Shown one piece after another: positions 1-9,928 of a DNA stretch of 64,000 bases (within the stretch, counting starts at the first letter, position 1; each line of letters starts with the position of its first letter). Location of the stretch: contig NZ_JAKGAN010000003.1 of assembly GCF_023061135.1 (NCBI RefSeq), positions 248,001 through 312,000 on the forward strand. The letters are read 5' to 3'. Below the pieces are notes generated by a model that was given only the letters and a program-made list of their open reading frames with translations, searched no databases and was not told where the DNA came from. The translations under genes and the position numbers were made by a program. Source of the stretch: Chromohalobacter sarecensis. Its GTDB lineage: Bacteria; Pseudomonadota; Gammaproteobacteria; Pseudomonadales; Halomonadaceae.

Positions 1-307
1 ATGTGATCCACGGCATATCTCAGGGCGACGACGCCCACCGACGAAAGCATGTGAGCGTAACAGCCAAGACGTGCCCCCCGAGGCCCGGCTTTCTGCGACG
101 CTCGGCCTTGCAAGGGCAACATGCGGGCCGTGCGGAAAGTCGACCATCCTAGCCAGGCTGCCGAGAAGGCGCAATTGTCGATATCAAGAGTGTCGGTGTT
201 ACGAGGGCTGTTTTCGGCGCTCGCCATCAGTAGAATGGACGTACATTCACCCGACGTATTGCGGTGGTGCCGGTCAATGGCAAGCTGCCCCGCGTGAGGA
301 AACTGAG
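1..307. other. Left-edge region without a recognisable gene
   Basis: No protein family is recognisable here. One reading frame on the plus strand is open from the edge to a stop near 152, and one on the minus strand runs off the left edge with possible starts near 50 and 120. Neither has a convincing ribosome binding site or a known motif. A TAGAAT hexamer at 231-236 could be the -10 element for grxD, but no good -35 element lies 17 bases upstream. Confidence 0.4.
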
Positions 308-646
308 ATGAGCACGACTCTCGAGAACATCCAGCAGCAAATCGGCGAAAACACGATTCTGCTCTACATGAAAGGCACGCCCCAGTTGCCGCAATGCGGC
401 TTCTCCGCTCAGGCGGTACAGGCGGTCATGGCGTGCGGTGAGCGTTTCGCCTTCGTCAACATTCTCGACAATCCGGACATTCGTACCGAATTGCCCAAAT
501 ACGCCAACTGGCCGACCTTCCCGCAACTGTGGGTCAACGGCGAATTGGTTGGCGGCTGCGACATCATCGTGGAAATGCACGAAAGCGGTGAGTTGGAGAA
601 GCTGATCAAGGAAGCCACGGCCAACGCCGAAACCGAACAGGAATGA
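308..646 (+). CDS. grxD: Monothiol glutaredoxin (Grx4/GrxD type)
   Basis: This 112-residue single-domain protein is the usual size of bacterial monothiol glutaredoxins, which carry or deliver [2Fe-2S] clusters with glutathione and BolA partners. The active site is CGFS at residues 30-33. K22 and the WPTFPQLW segment (with the cis-proline) match the glutathione-binding groove, and the GGCDI motif follows. I chose ATG 308 because it begins the conserved domain and follows a GAGGA-type site; the open frame extends upstream to 71, but that part has no family similarity. A bidirectional terminator follows the gene. Confidence 0.95.
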   Translation: MSTTLENIQQQIGENTILLYMKGTPQLPQCGFSAQAVQAVMACGERFAFVNILDNPDIRTELPKYANWPTFPQLWVNGELVGGCDIIVEMHESGELEKLIKEATANAETEQE

Positions 647-690
647 GGCCTTGAGCCGGGCGCCCTCCCTTGGGAAGGCGCCGGCGCATC

Positions 691-727
691 AAAAAAGCCC
701 TGCCGATAAACATCGGCAGGGCTTTTG
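691..727. terminator. Bidirectional intrinsic terminator between grxD and rnt
   Basis: A 15-bp stem (AAAAGCCCTGCCGAT with its complement) encloses a short loop. It is flanked by A-runs on one side and T-runs on the other, so it can end transcripts of the two convergent genes. Confidence 0.9.
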
Positions 728-759
728 TATGGGGGCCAAGCGAGTAACGACGTGTCGCG

Positions 760-1425
760 TCAGTCCTCATCCATGCTTTGTTCCTTCTGGGCCAGCTCCC
801 AGCCGCCGAGATCCTTGTAGCGGTTGACCATGGCACAGAATAGCTCGGCGGTGCGTTCGGTATCGTAACGGGCCGAGTGTGCCGCGTCGTTATCGAAGTC
901 GATGCCCGCCGCGCGGCAGGCGCGTGCCAGCACGGTCTGGCCGTAGATCAAGCCGCCGAGCGTGGCGGTATCGAAACACGAGAACGGGTGAAAAGGGTTG
1001 CGCTTGATGTCGTTGCGCTCGATGGCGGCATTCAAGAAGCCCTGATCGAAAGCGGCGTTATGGCCGACCAAGATGGCGCGCGTGCACTGGTTGGCCTTGA
1101 TGGCCTTGCGCACCGGCTTGAAGATTTCGCCCAGCGCGTCGTGCTCGTTCAATGCCACTTGCTGGCGCAGTGGGCTATCCAGGTCGATGCCGGTGAAGTC
1201 CAGTGCGGCCTGCTCGATATTGGCCCCGTCGAAGGGTTTGACGTGGAAGGCGTGCGTGGCATCGGGCATCAGGTTGCCCAGCTCGTCCATGGTCAGCGTC
1301 ACGGCGGCGATCTCGAGCAGGGCGTCGCTCTGGGCATTGAAACCCCCGGTTTCCAGATCGACGACGACGGGGAGAAAGCCTCGGAAACGTTTAGCCATCA
1401 AATCGCGTGCCTGGCCGTCGCTCAT
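760..1425 (-). CDS. rnt: Ribonuclease T (DEDD 3'-5' exoribonuclease)
   Basis: RNase T trims the 3' ends of tRNAs and small stable RNAs as a homodimer. The 221-residue product has the DEDD exonuclease motifs: VVDLETGG near the N terminus (Exo I), [11 protein letters not shown] (Exo II) and [14 protein letters not shown] (Exo III). The frame stays open far upstream to 2502, antisense to argG. ATG 1425 is chosen because GGGAG lies just before it and the family similarity begins there. It is divergent from argG. Confidence 0.93.
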   Translation of the reverse strand: MSDGQARDLMAKRFRGFLPVVVDLETGGFNAQSDALLEIAAVTLTMDELGNLMPDATHAFHVKPFDGANIEQAALDFTGIDLDSPLRQQVALNEHDALGEIFKPVRKAIKANQCTRAILVGHNAAFDQGFLNAAIERNDIKRNPFHPFSCFDTATLGGLIYGQTVLARACRAAGIDFDNDAAHSARYDTERTAELFCAMVNRYKDLGGWELAQKEQSMDED

Positions 1426-1530
1426 GCTTTTGCTCCCATCCCAATGCGGTCTCGATAGCGTCGCCACACCCGGGGCGGGGCGACAAAGTGGCCGCGAGTG
1501 TAGCATTTTCACCCCTCGACGTCCCGCTGC

Positions 1531-1563
1531 TTGGTGTTCGTCAGCCTCACTCGGCGCTATAAT
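1531..1563 (+). promoter_or_regulatory. Candidate promoter for argG
   Basis: A perfect TATAAT lies at 1558-1563, about 70 bases before the argG start. The -35 region is weak: TGTTCG stands at 17-bp spacing and TTGGTG at 21-bp spacing. No arginine-repressor box was identified. Confidence 0.5.
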
Positions 1564-1635
1564 CGGGTGACGTTTTCTCGCTGTGTTCGCGCAGCCGATC
1601 CATTCGATCAATATCCATCTTTTCAGGAGTCCCGC

Positions 1636-2856
<1,221 letters not shown>

Positions 2857-2928
2857 TCCGCATTCACTCGCGTCGAACGTCTCTCGGTCGAGCGGCGTGG
2901 AACGCATAGTCAGCGCGCAGGAGGCTTC

Positions 2929-3219
2929 ATGCTGAAACGACTCATCGAGGGCTTGTTTCGTAGCGGCGATGCCCATGACGAGGAAATGCCCGCGACGGAC
3001 TACGAAGGGTATCTGATTACGCCGGATCCGCAGGATGTCGGCGGTCAGTACCGGGTTAGCGGTTGGATTCGCAAGCCCGTCGAGGGCGGCGAGACACATG
3101 AATACCGCTTCGAGCGTTCGGATATCGTTTCCAGCCGCGATGACTGTATCGCGTTGACGCTGCGCAAGGCACAGCGCTATATCGACGATATCGGCGACGC
3201 GATGTTCGAGGAGCGCTGA
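2929..3219 (+). CDS. HlyU-family small protein
   Basis: This 96-residue protein resembles the PF10115 family, which carries the name HlyU transcriptional activator although most members have no known function. The family pattern is visible: YEGYLITPDP, then GGQYRVSGWI, a basic/acidic middle and a C-terminal helix (RKAQRYIDDIGDAMF). No helix-turn-helix or membrane segment is evident. It follows argG by 72 bases and ends before a terminator, so it may be read through from argG. Its biological role is unknown. Confidence 0.7.
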   Translation: MLKRLIEGLFRSGDAHDEEMPATDYEGYLITPDPQDVGGQYRVSGWIRKPVEGGETHEYRFERSDIVSSRDDCIALTLRKAQRYIDDIGDAMFEER

Positions 3220-3254
3220 GCGCTTTTACCATCGCTACCGCGCACGCGAATGCC

Positions 3255-3304
3255 AACGCCACTATCTTTGGAGCTATGGTCTCTGGAGTAGTGGCGTTTT
3301 TTAT
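3255..3304 (+). terminator. Intrinsic terminator after the HlyU-family gene
   Basis: The 10-bp stem AACGCCACTA / TAGTGGCGTT (3255-3264 with 3289-3298) has a 24-base loop and is followed by a run of T. Confidence 0.75.
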
Positions 3305-3387
3305 TGTCACGATATCTAGGACATGATCGCCGGGAACTCTCACCGCATCGCGCGGGCCTAACCTTTTATCACCCGATGGAGCCACGC

Positions 3388-4062
3388 ATGATCACCGTGC
3401 ATCACCTCGACAACTCCCGTTCGCTACGCATCGTCTGGCTGCTTGAGGCCTTGCAACAGGAATACGAACTCGTGACTCATCATCGTGACCCGCAGACGTT
3501 GCTGGCACCGGAGAGCCTCAAGCGTCTTCATCCGCTCGGCAAAGCGCCGTTGATCGTCGACGAGGGGCTGACCGTGGCCGAGTCCGGGGCGATCATCGAC
3601 TATCTGATCGAGCGCTATGACGATGGCCAACTGGCGCCAGCGGTGGGAACGCCTGCGCATCGTGATTATCGTTACTGGCTGCACTACGCCGAAGGCTCCG
3701 CGATGCCGCCGCTGGTGATGCATCTGATCTTTTCACGCCTGGGCAAGCCGCCGGTACCGGCGCTATTGCGCCCCGTGGCGGGCAAATTGGGCCAGGGTGT
3801 GCAGGCCAAGTTTCTCGACCCCGAGATCGAGCGGCATCTGGCATTTTGGGAGTCCACACTTGCCGAGCATGCATGGTTTGCCGGCTCAGACTTCACGGCG
3901 GCAGATATTCAGATGAGCTTCCCCGTATTGGCGGTTGAATCACGACGTGGCATCAAGGATTTTCCTGCCATTGGCGACTGGTTGGGACGGGTGCGAGCGC
4001 GGCCGGACTACCAGCGTGCCGTGGCACAGACCGGCGAGTTGAATTTGAGTGCGACACGTTAG
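3388..4062 (+). CDS. Glutathione S-transferase family protein
   Basis: This is a soluble two-domain GST of 224 residues. The N-terminal thioredoxin-like domain includes a start resembling ITVHHLDNSRSLR, then HPLGKAPLIVDEG and the ESGAIIDYL glutathione-binding signature. An all-helical C-terminal domain follows. It probably conjugates or reduces electrophiles with glutathione; the substrate is unknown. ATG 3388 is preferred because GGAG lies 6 bases upstream; an in-frame ATG at 3376 would add four residues. It is followed at 11 bases by the DUF1161 gene. Confidence 0.88.
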   Translation: MITVHHLDNSRSLRIVWLLEALQQEYELVTHHRDPQTLLAPESLKRLHPLGKAPLIVDEGLTVAESGAIIDYLIERYDDGQLAPAVGTPAHRDYRYWLHYAEGSAMPPLVMHLIFSRLGKPPVPALLRPVAGKLGQGVQAKFLDPEIERHLAFWESTLAEHAWFAGSDFTAADIQMSFPVLAVESRRGIKDFPAIGDWLGRVRARPDYQRAVAQTGELNLSATR

Positions 4063-4073
4063 AGGAGGCGATC

Positions 4074-4493
4074 ATGATGAATCACGGGTGGGTCAAAGGG
4101 CTGGCGCTGGGACTGGCCGGCTTGCCGATCATTGCCGGCGCCCAACAGGAATCGCACCAGGACGAAGGCGCAAGCGATGATGTTCCTAGCGTGATGGCCT
4201 GCGATGTCCTGCAGGATGAGATCGAAGCCAAGATTCGTGCCAATGGCGTCGAGGATTTCGAGCTCGATATTATCGCCAGTGAACGTGTCGACGAGGATGG
4301 CGTCCGCGAAGACGATGCCCTCGCTGGAGGCGATGTCGTGGGAAGCTGCGATGGCGGCACGCGCAAGGTGATCTATCGGCGCGGCGCCCAGGGGAGCGGG
4401 GCCATGTCGTCCTCGGATGCATCGCTGCCACCGTCCGACGCGAGCGCCGAGCCAGGGGATGACGCTGCCGAGCGCGAGGATATCGGCGACTAG
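4074..4493 (+). CDS. DUF1161-family secreted protein
   Basis: The 139-residue product starts with a likely signal peptide (KGLALGLAGLPIIAGAQ, cleaved near residue 23). The core matches DUF1161: CDVLQDEIEAKIRANGV, a hydrophobic strand, then VVGSCDGGTRKVIYRR. The two cysteines could form a disulfide in the periplasm. The last 40 residues are a low-complexity acidic Ser/Asp/Pro tail, consistent with a halophile. GAGGAGG precedes the start; ATG 4077 is an equally possible start. Function is unknown. Confidence 0.75.
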   Translation: MMNHGWVKGLALGLAGLPIIAGAQQESHQDEGASDDVPSVMACDVLQDEIEAKIRANGVEDFELDIIASERVDEDGVREDDALAGGDVVGSCDGGTRKVIYRRGAQGSGAMSSSDASLPPSDASAEPGDDAAEREDIGD

Positions 4494-4568
4494 GGGGATG
4501 TAATCCCGCCTTTTGGCGGTCCGCTTCCTTCGGCTGCTACCATGGCGCCTTTTATTCAGGAGGCGCGC

Positions 4569-5621
4569 GTGAAGGCCTTATTGCTTTCCGCCTACGCGGC
4601 CGTGAGTCATCGGCACTGGGCGGATGGACTGCAGCAGCAGTTCCCCGAGATCGACTGGCGACGCCTGGAGTTGCCACCTCGACACTTTCCCTGGCGGATT
4701 CGCGGCAATCCGCTGACCTGGTTGGGTCAGAAGAGCGACTGTCTGCATGAAGACTATGACCTGGTCGTCGCGACCTCGATGGTCGATTTGGCGACCCTGG
4801 TGGGCTTGTGTCCCTCGCTGGCGCGTGCGCGTAAGGTCGTATACTTCCACGAAAATCAGTTCGCCTATCCGCTTCCCAAGGGCCAGCGCATCCGCGCCGA
4901 GCCGTTGATGGTCAATCTCTACGCGGCTCTGGCGGCGGATGTCGTGGTCTTCAACAGCGCCTATAACCGCGACAGTCTATTACGCGGCGCGCGCGACTTC
5001 CTCAAGCGCATGCCCGAGCGTCTGCCGCTCGACACGTTGCTGTCACGCGTGGCCGACAAGGCCGTGGTGCTCCCCGTGCCCTTGTCCGAGGAGACGCCAA
5101 AGCCGGCTGGCTCGGGGCGGCGAATTCTGTGGAATCATCGCTGGGAATATGACAAGAATCCCGAGGCGTTCTTCACTGCGCTGGAAACGTTGGTCGCAGG
5201 CGACATCGACTTCGAGGTAGCGGTGCTGGGACAGCAGTTCCGCGATCAGCCGCCGGTCTTCGAGGCATCGCGTGCGTGGCTGGGCGAGCGTGTGGTGTGC
5301 TGGGGCGAGCAACCCGGCGATGTCTACCGAGAAATGCTCGAAAGCGCCGATATCGTGGTATCCACGACCGATCATGAGTTTCAGGGGTTGGCGGTCATGG
5401 AGGCGGTGACGCAGGGTTGTGTGCCGCTGGTGCCGGACCGGTTGTGCTTTCCCGAGTATTACGCGGCGGCGTATCGCTACGCGGGCGATCAGGCGACGCT
5501 CGAGGCCACCCTAGAGCAATGGCTGACCGATCCGGCATCGCGCCCGGCGCTGCCCGATGCGCGAGCCTGGCAATGGCCGGCGTGGCGCGAAGCGTATCGC
5601 GAGGTGCTCATGGGGACGTGA
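4569..5621 (+). CDS. DUF3524 glycosyltransferase, tRNA-queuosine mannosyltransferase-like
   Basis: This 350-residue GT-B-fold (GT4-like) protein has the DUF3524 N-terminal domain, seen in LLLSAYAAVSHRHWADGL, PRHFPWRIRGNPLTW and YFHENQFAYP. A GT4 C-terminal part follows, with NHRWEYDKNPEAFF and STTDHEFQGLAVMEA. Human GTDC1/QTMAN of this family transfers mannose to queuosine in tRNA-Asp. A bacterial substrate is not established, so the function here is inference. GTG 4569 is preferred over ATG 4542 because AGGAGG sits 5 bases before it. The gene converges on nth. Confidence 0.8.
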   Translation: MKALLLSAYAAVSHRHWADGLQQQFPEIDWRRLELPPRHFPWRIRGNPLTWLGQKSDCLHEDYDLVVATSMVDLATLVGLCPSLARARKVVYFHENQFAYPLPKGQRIRAEPLMVNLYAALAADVVVFNSAYNRDSLLRGARDFLKRMPERLPLDTLLSRVADKAVVLPVPLSEETPKPAGSGRRILWNHRWEYDKNPEAFFTALETLVAGDIDFEVAVLGQQFRDQPPVFEASRAWLGERVVCWGEQPGDVYREMLESADIVVSTTDHEFQGLAVMEAVTQGCVPLVPDRLCFPEYYAAAYRYAGDQATLEATLEQWLTDPASRPALPDARAWQWPAWREAYREVLMGT

Positions 5622-5642
5622 TGAGGCATCACCACGTTGCCT

Positions 5643-6281
5643 TCATGCGATCTCGGTCTTGTCCTTATACTCGCAGAGATCCTCGATCACACAGCTCCCG
5701 CAGCGCGGCTTGCGCGCCACGCAGGTGTAGCGCCCGTGAAGAATCAGCCAATGATGCGCGTCGTGCAGAAAGTCCTTGGGCACGTGGCGCATCAGCTTTT
5801 GCTCCACTTCGAGAACGTTCTTGCCCGGCGCGATCCGCGTGCGGTTGGCGACGCGGAAGATATGCGTGTCCACCGCCATGGTCGGCTGGCCGAAGGCGGT
5901 ATTGAGGATCACGTTGGCGGTCTTGCGGCCGACGCCGGGCAGTGCTTCCAGCGCCTCTCGCGTATCCGGCACCTCGCCGCCGTGACGCTCGAGCAGCAGG
6001 TGGCAGGTTTTCATCAGGTTGTCGGCCTTGCTGTTGTAAAGGCCGATGGTCTTGATCTTGTCCTTGAGCCCGTCGAGTCCCAGGTCGAGGATGCCCTGCG
6101 GGGTGTTGGCGATGGGAAATAGGTGCGCGGTGGCCTTGTTAACGCCGACATCCGTGGCCTGGGCCGAGAGCAACACTGCCGTCAGTAGCTCGAACGACGT
6201 TTGCCAGTGCAGCTCCGTCGTCGGTGTCGGGTTGTTATCGCGTAGGCGCGAAAAGATCTCGTAGCGTTTTTGAGCGTTCAT
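5643..6281 (-). CDS. nth: Endonuclease III (base-excision DNA glycosylase/AP lyase)
   Basis: Nth removes oxidised pyrimidines and cleaves the abasic site. The 212-residue product shows the helix-hairpin-helix LPGVGRKTANVIL with the catalytic lysine, the downstream catalytic aspartate in MAVDTHIFRV, and a C-terminal [4Fe-4S] motif C-X6-C-X2-C-X5-C. It is the last gene of a minus-strand run from thiI and lies 7 bases after the RnfB-like gene. The E. coli arrangement rsxABCDGE-nth is reduced here to the B subunit alone. Confidence 0.96.
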   Translation of the reverse strand: MNAQKRYEIFSRLRDNNPTPTTELHWQTSFELLTAVLLSAQATDVGVNKATAHLFPIANTPQGILDLGLDGLKDKIKTIGLYNSKADNLMKTCHLLLERHGGEVPDTREALEALPGVGRKTANVILNTAFGQPTMAVDTHIFRVANRTRIAPGKNVLEVEQKLMRHVPKDFLHDAHHWLILHGRYTCVARKPRCGSCVIEDLCEYKDKTEIA

Positions 6282-6288
6282 GGGCGAA

Positions 6289-7293
6289 TCAAGTCGATGA
6301 GGGAGAATCGAACGCGGCGCGTGCGGCGTCGAGCATGCGCTGGGCTTCGTCGACCTGGCCATGCGCGGCCTCGAGGCTGGCGGCATCGCCATGGCGCTGG
6401 GCATGCGTGACTTGTTGGCGAGCCTTGCGCAATGCCTGCTCGGCGGCCTTGACCGCCATGCGCCGATGGTGCGTGGCAGTGGTCTCGGCGCGCGGTGCCT
6501 GTGCGTCGCCGAGTTGCTGGTCGATATCCGTCAGGCGCGTGGTCAGCGTCGCGGCGCGCTCATCGAGCGCCCGGCTTGCCTCGGTGTCCAGGTCGCCGCG
6601 CTGGCGTTGACGTTCCACGCGCTTGAGTCCGGCGACCAGGCTGGCACGCGTCGCCTTGAGGGCTGTGGTATCCACGCTCGCAGTGTCGTCCTGTTGCGTC
6701 GCCTGAGCGGGAGTTGCCTCGCGCTTGGACATCGATGCCACGGCGGCCTGGCGACGTTCGCGCTTGCGGCGTTTCTCCTCGGCTTGGCGGGCAAGGCGCT
6801 GCTGACGAGCTTCGTAGCGTTGGCGACCCAGTGTGGCACGCTTGGTCAGGTAGGCGTCTTGCTGAGCCTGGGTGCGTGCCGCGAGCCATTCGGGGTGCGG
6901 CAGAATGTCGATACAGTCCACGGGGCAGGGCGCAACACACAGTTCGCAGCCGGTGCATTCGGATTCGATCACCGTATGCATCTGCTTGGCGGCGCCGAGG
7001 ATGGCGTCTACCGGGCACGCCTGGATGCACTTGGTGCAGCCGATGCATTCCGCCTCGCGAATGTACGCCACTTTTGGAGACTGCGCCGGTTCTGCTAGGG
7101 GCTGGCGCTCCTGACCTGTCAACTCGGCCAGGCGCGCCATGGTGGTCTCGCCGCCGGGCGGGCATTTATTGATCGCTTCACCCGCCGCGATACCTTCGGC
7201 ATAGGGGCGGCAACCGGGATGCCCGCACTTGCCGCATTGCGTCTGCGGCAACTCGGCGTCAAGGGTTTCGATGAGCGCGAGATTAGCGGACAC
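6289..7293 (-). CDS. RnfB/RsxB-like ferredoxin without membrane anchor
   Basis: This 334-residue protein carries an RnfB-type [4Fe-4S] domain (CGKCGHPGC near residues 20-28, with a later Cys before PPGG). Two bacterial ferredoxin motifs follow ([14 protein letters not shown] and [15 protein letters not shown]). The last half is a long, charged, Arg/Ala/Gln-rich coiled coil. Typical RnfB begins with a hydrophobic anchor; this one starts directly with [11 protein letters not shown]. No rnfA, C, D, G or E is nearby. It lies between metG (9-base gap) and nth. It may act as a soluble electron carrier; its partner is unknown. Confidence 0.82.
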   Translation of the reverse strand: MSANLALIETLDAELPQTQCGKCGHPGCRPYAEGIAAGEAINKCPPGGETTMARLAELTGQERQPLAEPAQSPKVAYIREAECIGCTKCIQACPVDAILGAAKQMHTVIESECTGCELCVAPCPVDCIDILPHPEWLAARTQAQQDAYLTKRATLGRQRYEARQQRLARQAEEKRRKRERRQAAVASMSKREATPAQATQQDDTASVDTTALKATRASLVAGLKRVERQRQRGDLDTEASRALDERAATLTTRLTDIDQQLGDAQAPRAETTATHHRRMAVKAAEQALRKARQQVTHAQRHGDAASLEAAHGQVDEAQRMLDAARAAFDSPSST

Positions 7294-7302
7294 CTTGCCT
7301 CC

Positions 7303-9348
7303 TCAAGTGATGCGCTGACCGGGTTCGGCGCCGTTATCCGGCGATAGCAGGTAGATACCGCCTTCCTTGTCGCCGGCGGCCAGGACCATGCCTTCCGAGA
7401 CACCGAAACGCATCTTGCGTGGCGCCAGATTGGCGACCATCACCGTCAGCCGACCTTCCAGCGCCTCGGGAGCGTAGGCGGCGCGTATACCGGAGAAGAC
7501 CGTGCGTGTTTCGCCGCCCAGATCGAGTGTCAACTTGAGCAGTTTGTCGGCGCCTTCCACGTACTCGGCCTTGGCGATACGCACGATGCGCATATCGAGC
7601 TTGGCGAAATCATCGAAGCCGATCTCAGCGGCGATGGGATCATCGGCTAGCGGCCCTGTGGCGCGTTCCTTGAGCTTTTGCTCCTCGGCGAGGACTTCCT
7701 TGGAGGCTTCGGTCATTTGCGCGATCCTGTCGGTGTCGACGCGGGTCATCAGCGGCTTGAACTTGGCGATGGCATGGTCTTCGAGCACGTCGTGGCGGCT
7801 TTCCCAGTCGAGGGAGTCGACCTGTAAAAAGACGCGCGCCTGCTCGGCCATGGCCGGCACCACGGGTTGCAGGTAGACCATCAGCACGTGGAACAGGTTG
7901 ATGCCCACCGAGCAGATATCGAGCACTTCCTGCTCGCGACCTTCTTCCTTGGCCAGCACCCAGGGCGCTTTGTCGGCGATGTAGGCATTGGCCTCGTCGG
8001 CGAGCTCCATGATCTTGCGCATGGCGCGGCCGAATTCGCGCGCCTCGTAATCGGCGGCGATCGCCTCGCCGGCATCCGCGAAGCGTGCCACTAACTCAGG
8101 CTCGGCACAGCGGGCGGCGAGTTGGTTGCCATTGAGCTTCTTAACGAAGCCTGCGCAGCGGCTGGCGATGTTGACCACCTTGCCGACCAGGTCCGAGTTC
8201 ACGCGCGAGGCGAAGTCCTCGAGGTTGAGATCGAGATCGTCGACCCCAGCGGTGAGCTTGGCGGCGAAGTAGTAGCGCAGATATTCCGGGTTGAGATACT
8301 CGGCGTAGGTCTGCGCCTTGATGAAGGTGCCGCGCGACTTGGACATTTTGGCGCCGTTGACGGTGACGAAGCCGTGGCAATTGACCCCGGTCGGCGTGCG
8401 CAGGCCTGCACCTTCCAGCATTGCTGGCCAGAACAAGGCGTGAAAGTAGACGATGTCCTTGCCGATGAAATGATAGACCTCGGCCTCGGAATCTTTCTTC
8501 CAGTAGCTGTCGAAGTCGATGCCTTCGCGCTCGCAGAGATTCTGGAAGCTGGCCAGATACCCGATCGGTGCATCCAGCCAGACATAGAAGTACTTGCCCG
8601 GTGCATCCGGAATCTCGAAGCCGAAATAGGGCGCATCGCGGGAAATATCCCACTCGTTGAAGCCTGACTCGAACCATTCCAGCAGCTTGTTGCGGATCTG
8701 CGGTTGCACATGACCGCCATCGATCCAGCCCTGCATGAAGTCGGCGAAGTCGGGCAGCTTGAAGAAATAGTGAGTGGACGTGCGAACTTCCGGCGTGGCG
8801 CCGCTGATCGCCGAGACCGGGTCGATCAGCTCTGCCGGCGTGTAAGTCGCACCGCACGCTTCGCAGTTGTCGCCGTATTGGTCGTCGCTATGGCACTTGG
8901 GGCAGGTGCCCTTGATGAAACGGTCGGCGAGAAACAAGCCCTTGACCGGATCAAACATCTGCTCGATGTCGCGCGTGGAGATATGCCCGGCATCGCGAAG
9001 CGCCGTATAGATACGCTCGCTGTGCTGGCGGTTCTCTTGTGAATGCGTCGAATGATAGTTGTCGAACGCCACCCCGAAGCGAGCGAAATCGGCCTGGTGC
9101 TCGGTGCTGACGTTGCTGATCAACTGCTCCGAGGTAATGCCTTCCTGCTCTGCGCGCAACATGATGGCGGTGCCATGGGCGTCATCGGCACATACATAAT
9201 GGCACTCGTGGCCGCGGCTTTTCTGGAAGCGTACCCAGATATCGGTCTGGATGTACTCCAGCAAATGGCCCAGATGAATCGAGCCGTTGGCATAAGGCAG
9301 GGCACTGGTGACCAGGATCTTGCGCTGGGCGTTGGCGGTAGTCGGCAT
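7303..9348 (-). CDS. metG: Methionyl-tRNA synthetase
   Basis: This class I synthetase charges tRNA-Met. At 681 residues it matches the long dimeric type. The HIGH-like HLGH is at residues 25-28. A zinc knuckle CPKC...CEAC lies in the connective domain and the KMSKS signature GAKMSKSRG is present. A C-terminal EMAPII/Trbp-like tRNA-binding domain starts near [11 protein letters not shown]. The frame is open upstream to 9747, but similarity begins at [10 protein letters not shown]. The preceding Shine-Dalgarno sequence is weak. Confidence 0.97.
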   Translation of the reverse strand: MPTTANAQRKILVTSALPYANGSIHLGHLLEYIQTDIWVRFQKSRGHECHYVCADDAHGTAIMLRAEQEGITSEQLISNVSTEHQADFARFGVAFDNYHSTHSQENRQHSERIYTALRDAGHISTRDIEQMFDPVKGLFLADRFIKGTCPKCHSDDQYGDNCEACGATYTPAELIDPVSAISGATPEVRTSTHYFFKLPDFADFMQGWIDGGHVQPQIRNKLLEWFESGFNEWDISRDAPYFGFEIPDAPGKYFYVWLDAPIGYLASFQNLCEREGIDFDSYWKKDSEAEVYHFIGKDIVYFHALFWPAMLEGAGLRTPTGVNCHGFVTVNGAKMSKSRGTFIKAQTYAEYLNPEYLRYYFAAKLTAGVDDLDLNLEDFASRVNSDLVGKVVNIASRCAGFVKKLNGNQLAARCAEPELVARFADAGEAIAADYEAREFGRAMRKIMELADEANAYIADKAPWVLAKEEGREQEVLDICSVGINLFHVLMVYLQPVVPAMAEQARVFLQVDSLDWESRHDVLEDHAIAKFKPLMTRVDTDRIAQMTEASKEVLAEEQKLKERATGPLADDPIAAEIGFDDFAKLDMRIVRIAKAEYVEGADKLLKLTLDLGGETRTVFSGIRAAYAPEALEGRLTVMVANLAPRKMRFGVSEGMVLAAGDKEGGIYLLSPDNGAEPGQRIT

Positions 9349-9506
9349 GGCGGCTCTAGTGACTGAAATCGGAAACGAAAGAAGGCGTCGCGAATGACAT
9401 CGACGAAAGGGCGATTGTAGCCCCCTTGGCGCTTGGCTGCATCCGTGATGCGGAAGACGACGTAGACGCGATCGATGCGCTCGCGACACCTCGGTCAGGG
9501 TAACGT

Positions 9507-9899
9507 TCAGGACGTACTTGGCCAGCCGCCGGCGCGGATGGCCGGACATTCCGCGATATCGAGATTGTAGAGATAAAGCCAGGCTGGACCAAAGGCGGTG
9601 CGTTGAATCACTCGATCGTAGGTGCCGCTGCGCGGTGCGCGCACGCGATAATCCTCGAGCCGGTCGAGATCGCGTAGCCCTCGCGCATCGACTCGGTAGA
9701 GTTCCACGTCGATGCCGTGGGAGGGCTCTGACTTGGCGCCGGGGCAATGTCCCAAGTCGTAGAGAGTGACATCATCGAGCGTATCCGCGCCGATGAATTC
9801 GGCACCTGCGAGCCAATGGTGGTTGCGCAGGCCCCGCTTGAGCGTGCCGTACACGGCGACCAGCGGCGTGCGACGAATGGCGAGAACGGGTGAATGCAT
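9507..9899 (-). CDS. Gamma-glutamylcyclotransferase-like protein (AIG2/GGCT fold)
   Basis: This 130-residue protein shows the fold signature [17 protein letters not shown] near the N terminus, where the YGTLK loop binds the gamma-glutamyl group. RLEDYR carries the likely catalytic glutamate. Family members cyclise gamma-glutamyl amines or peptides to 5-oxoproline; the substrate here is unknown. It lies 29 bases after thiI, and a 158-base gap separates it from metG. Longer in-frame extensions overlap thiI and are rejected. Confidence 0.78.
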   Translation of the reverse strand: MHSPVLAIRRTPLVAVYGTLKRGLRNHHWLAGAEFIGADTLDDVTLYDLGHCPGAKSEPSHGIDVELYRVDARGLRDLDRLEDYRVRAPRSGTYDRVIQRTAFGPAWLYLYNLDIAECPAIRAGGWPSTS

Positions 9900-9928
9900 G
9901 GCGACCTTGCTTGACGACGAATGACGGT

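Noticed and set aside
877-1458. Open frame of about 190 codons on the plus strand over rnt
   Set aside because: It is antisense to RNase T, has no ribosome binding site or family motif, and is typical of long shadow frames in GC-rich DNA.
9349-9747. Longer MetG start and frames overlapping the cyclotransferase gene
   Set aside because: The extension is basic, has no family similarity and overlaps another gene on the same strand.
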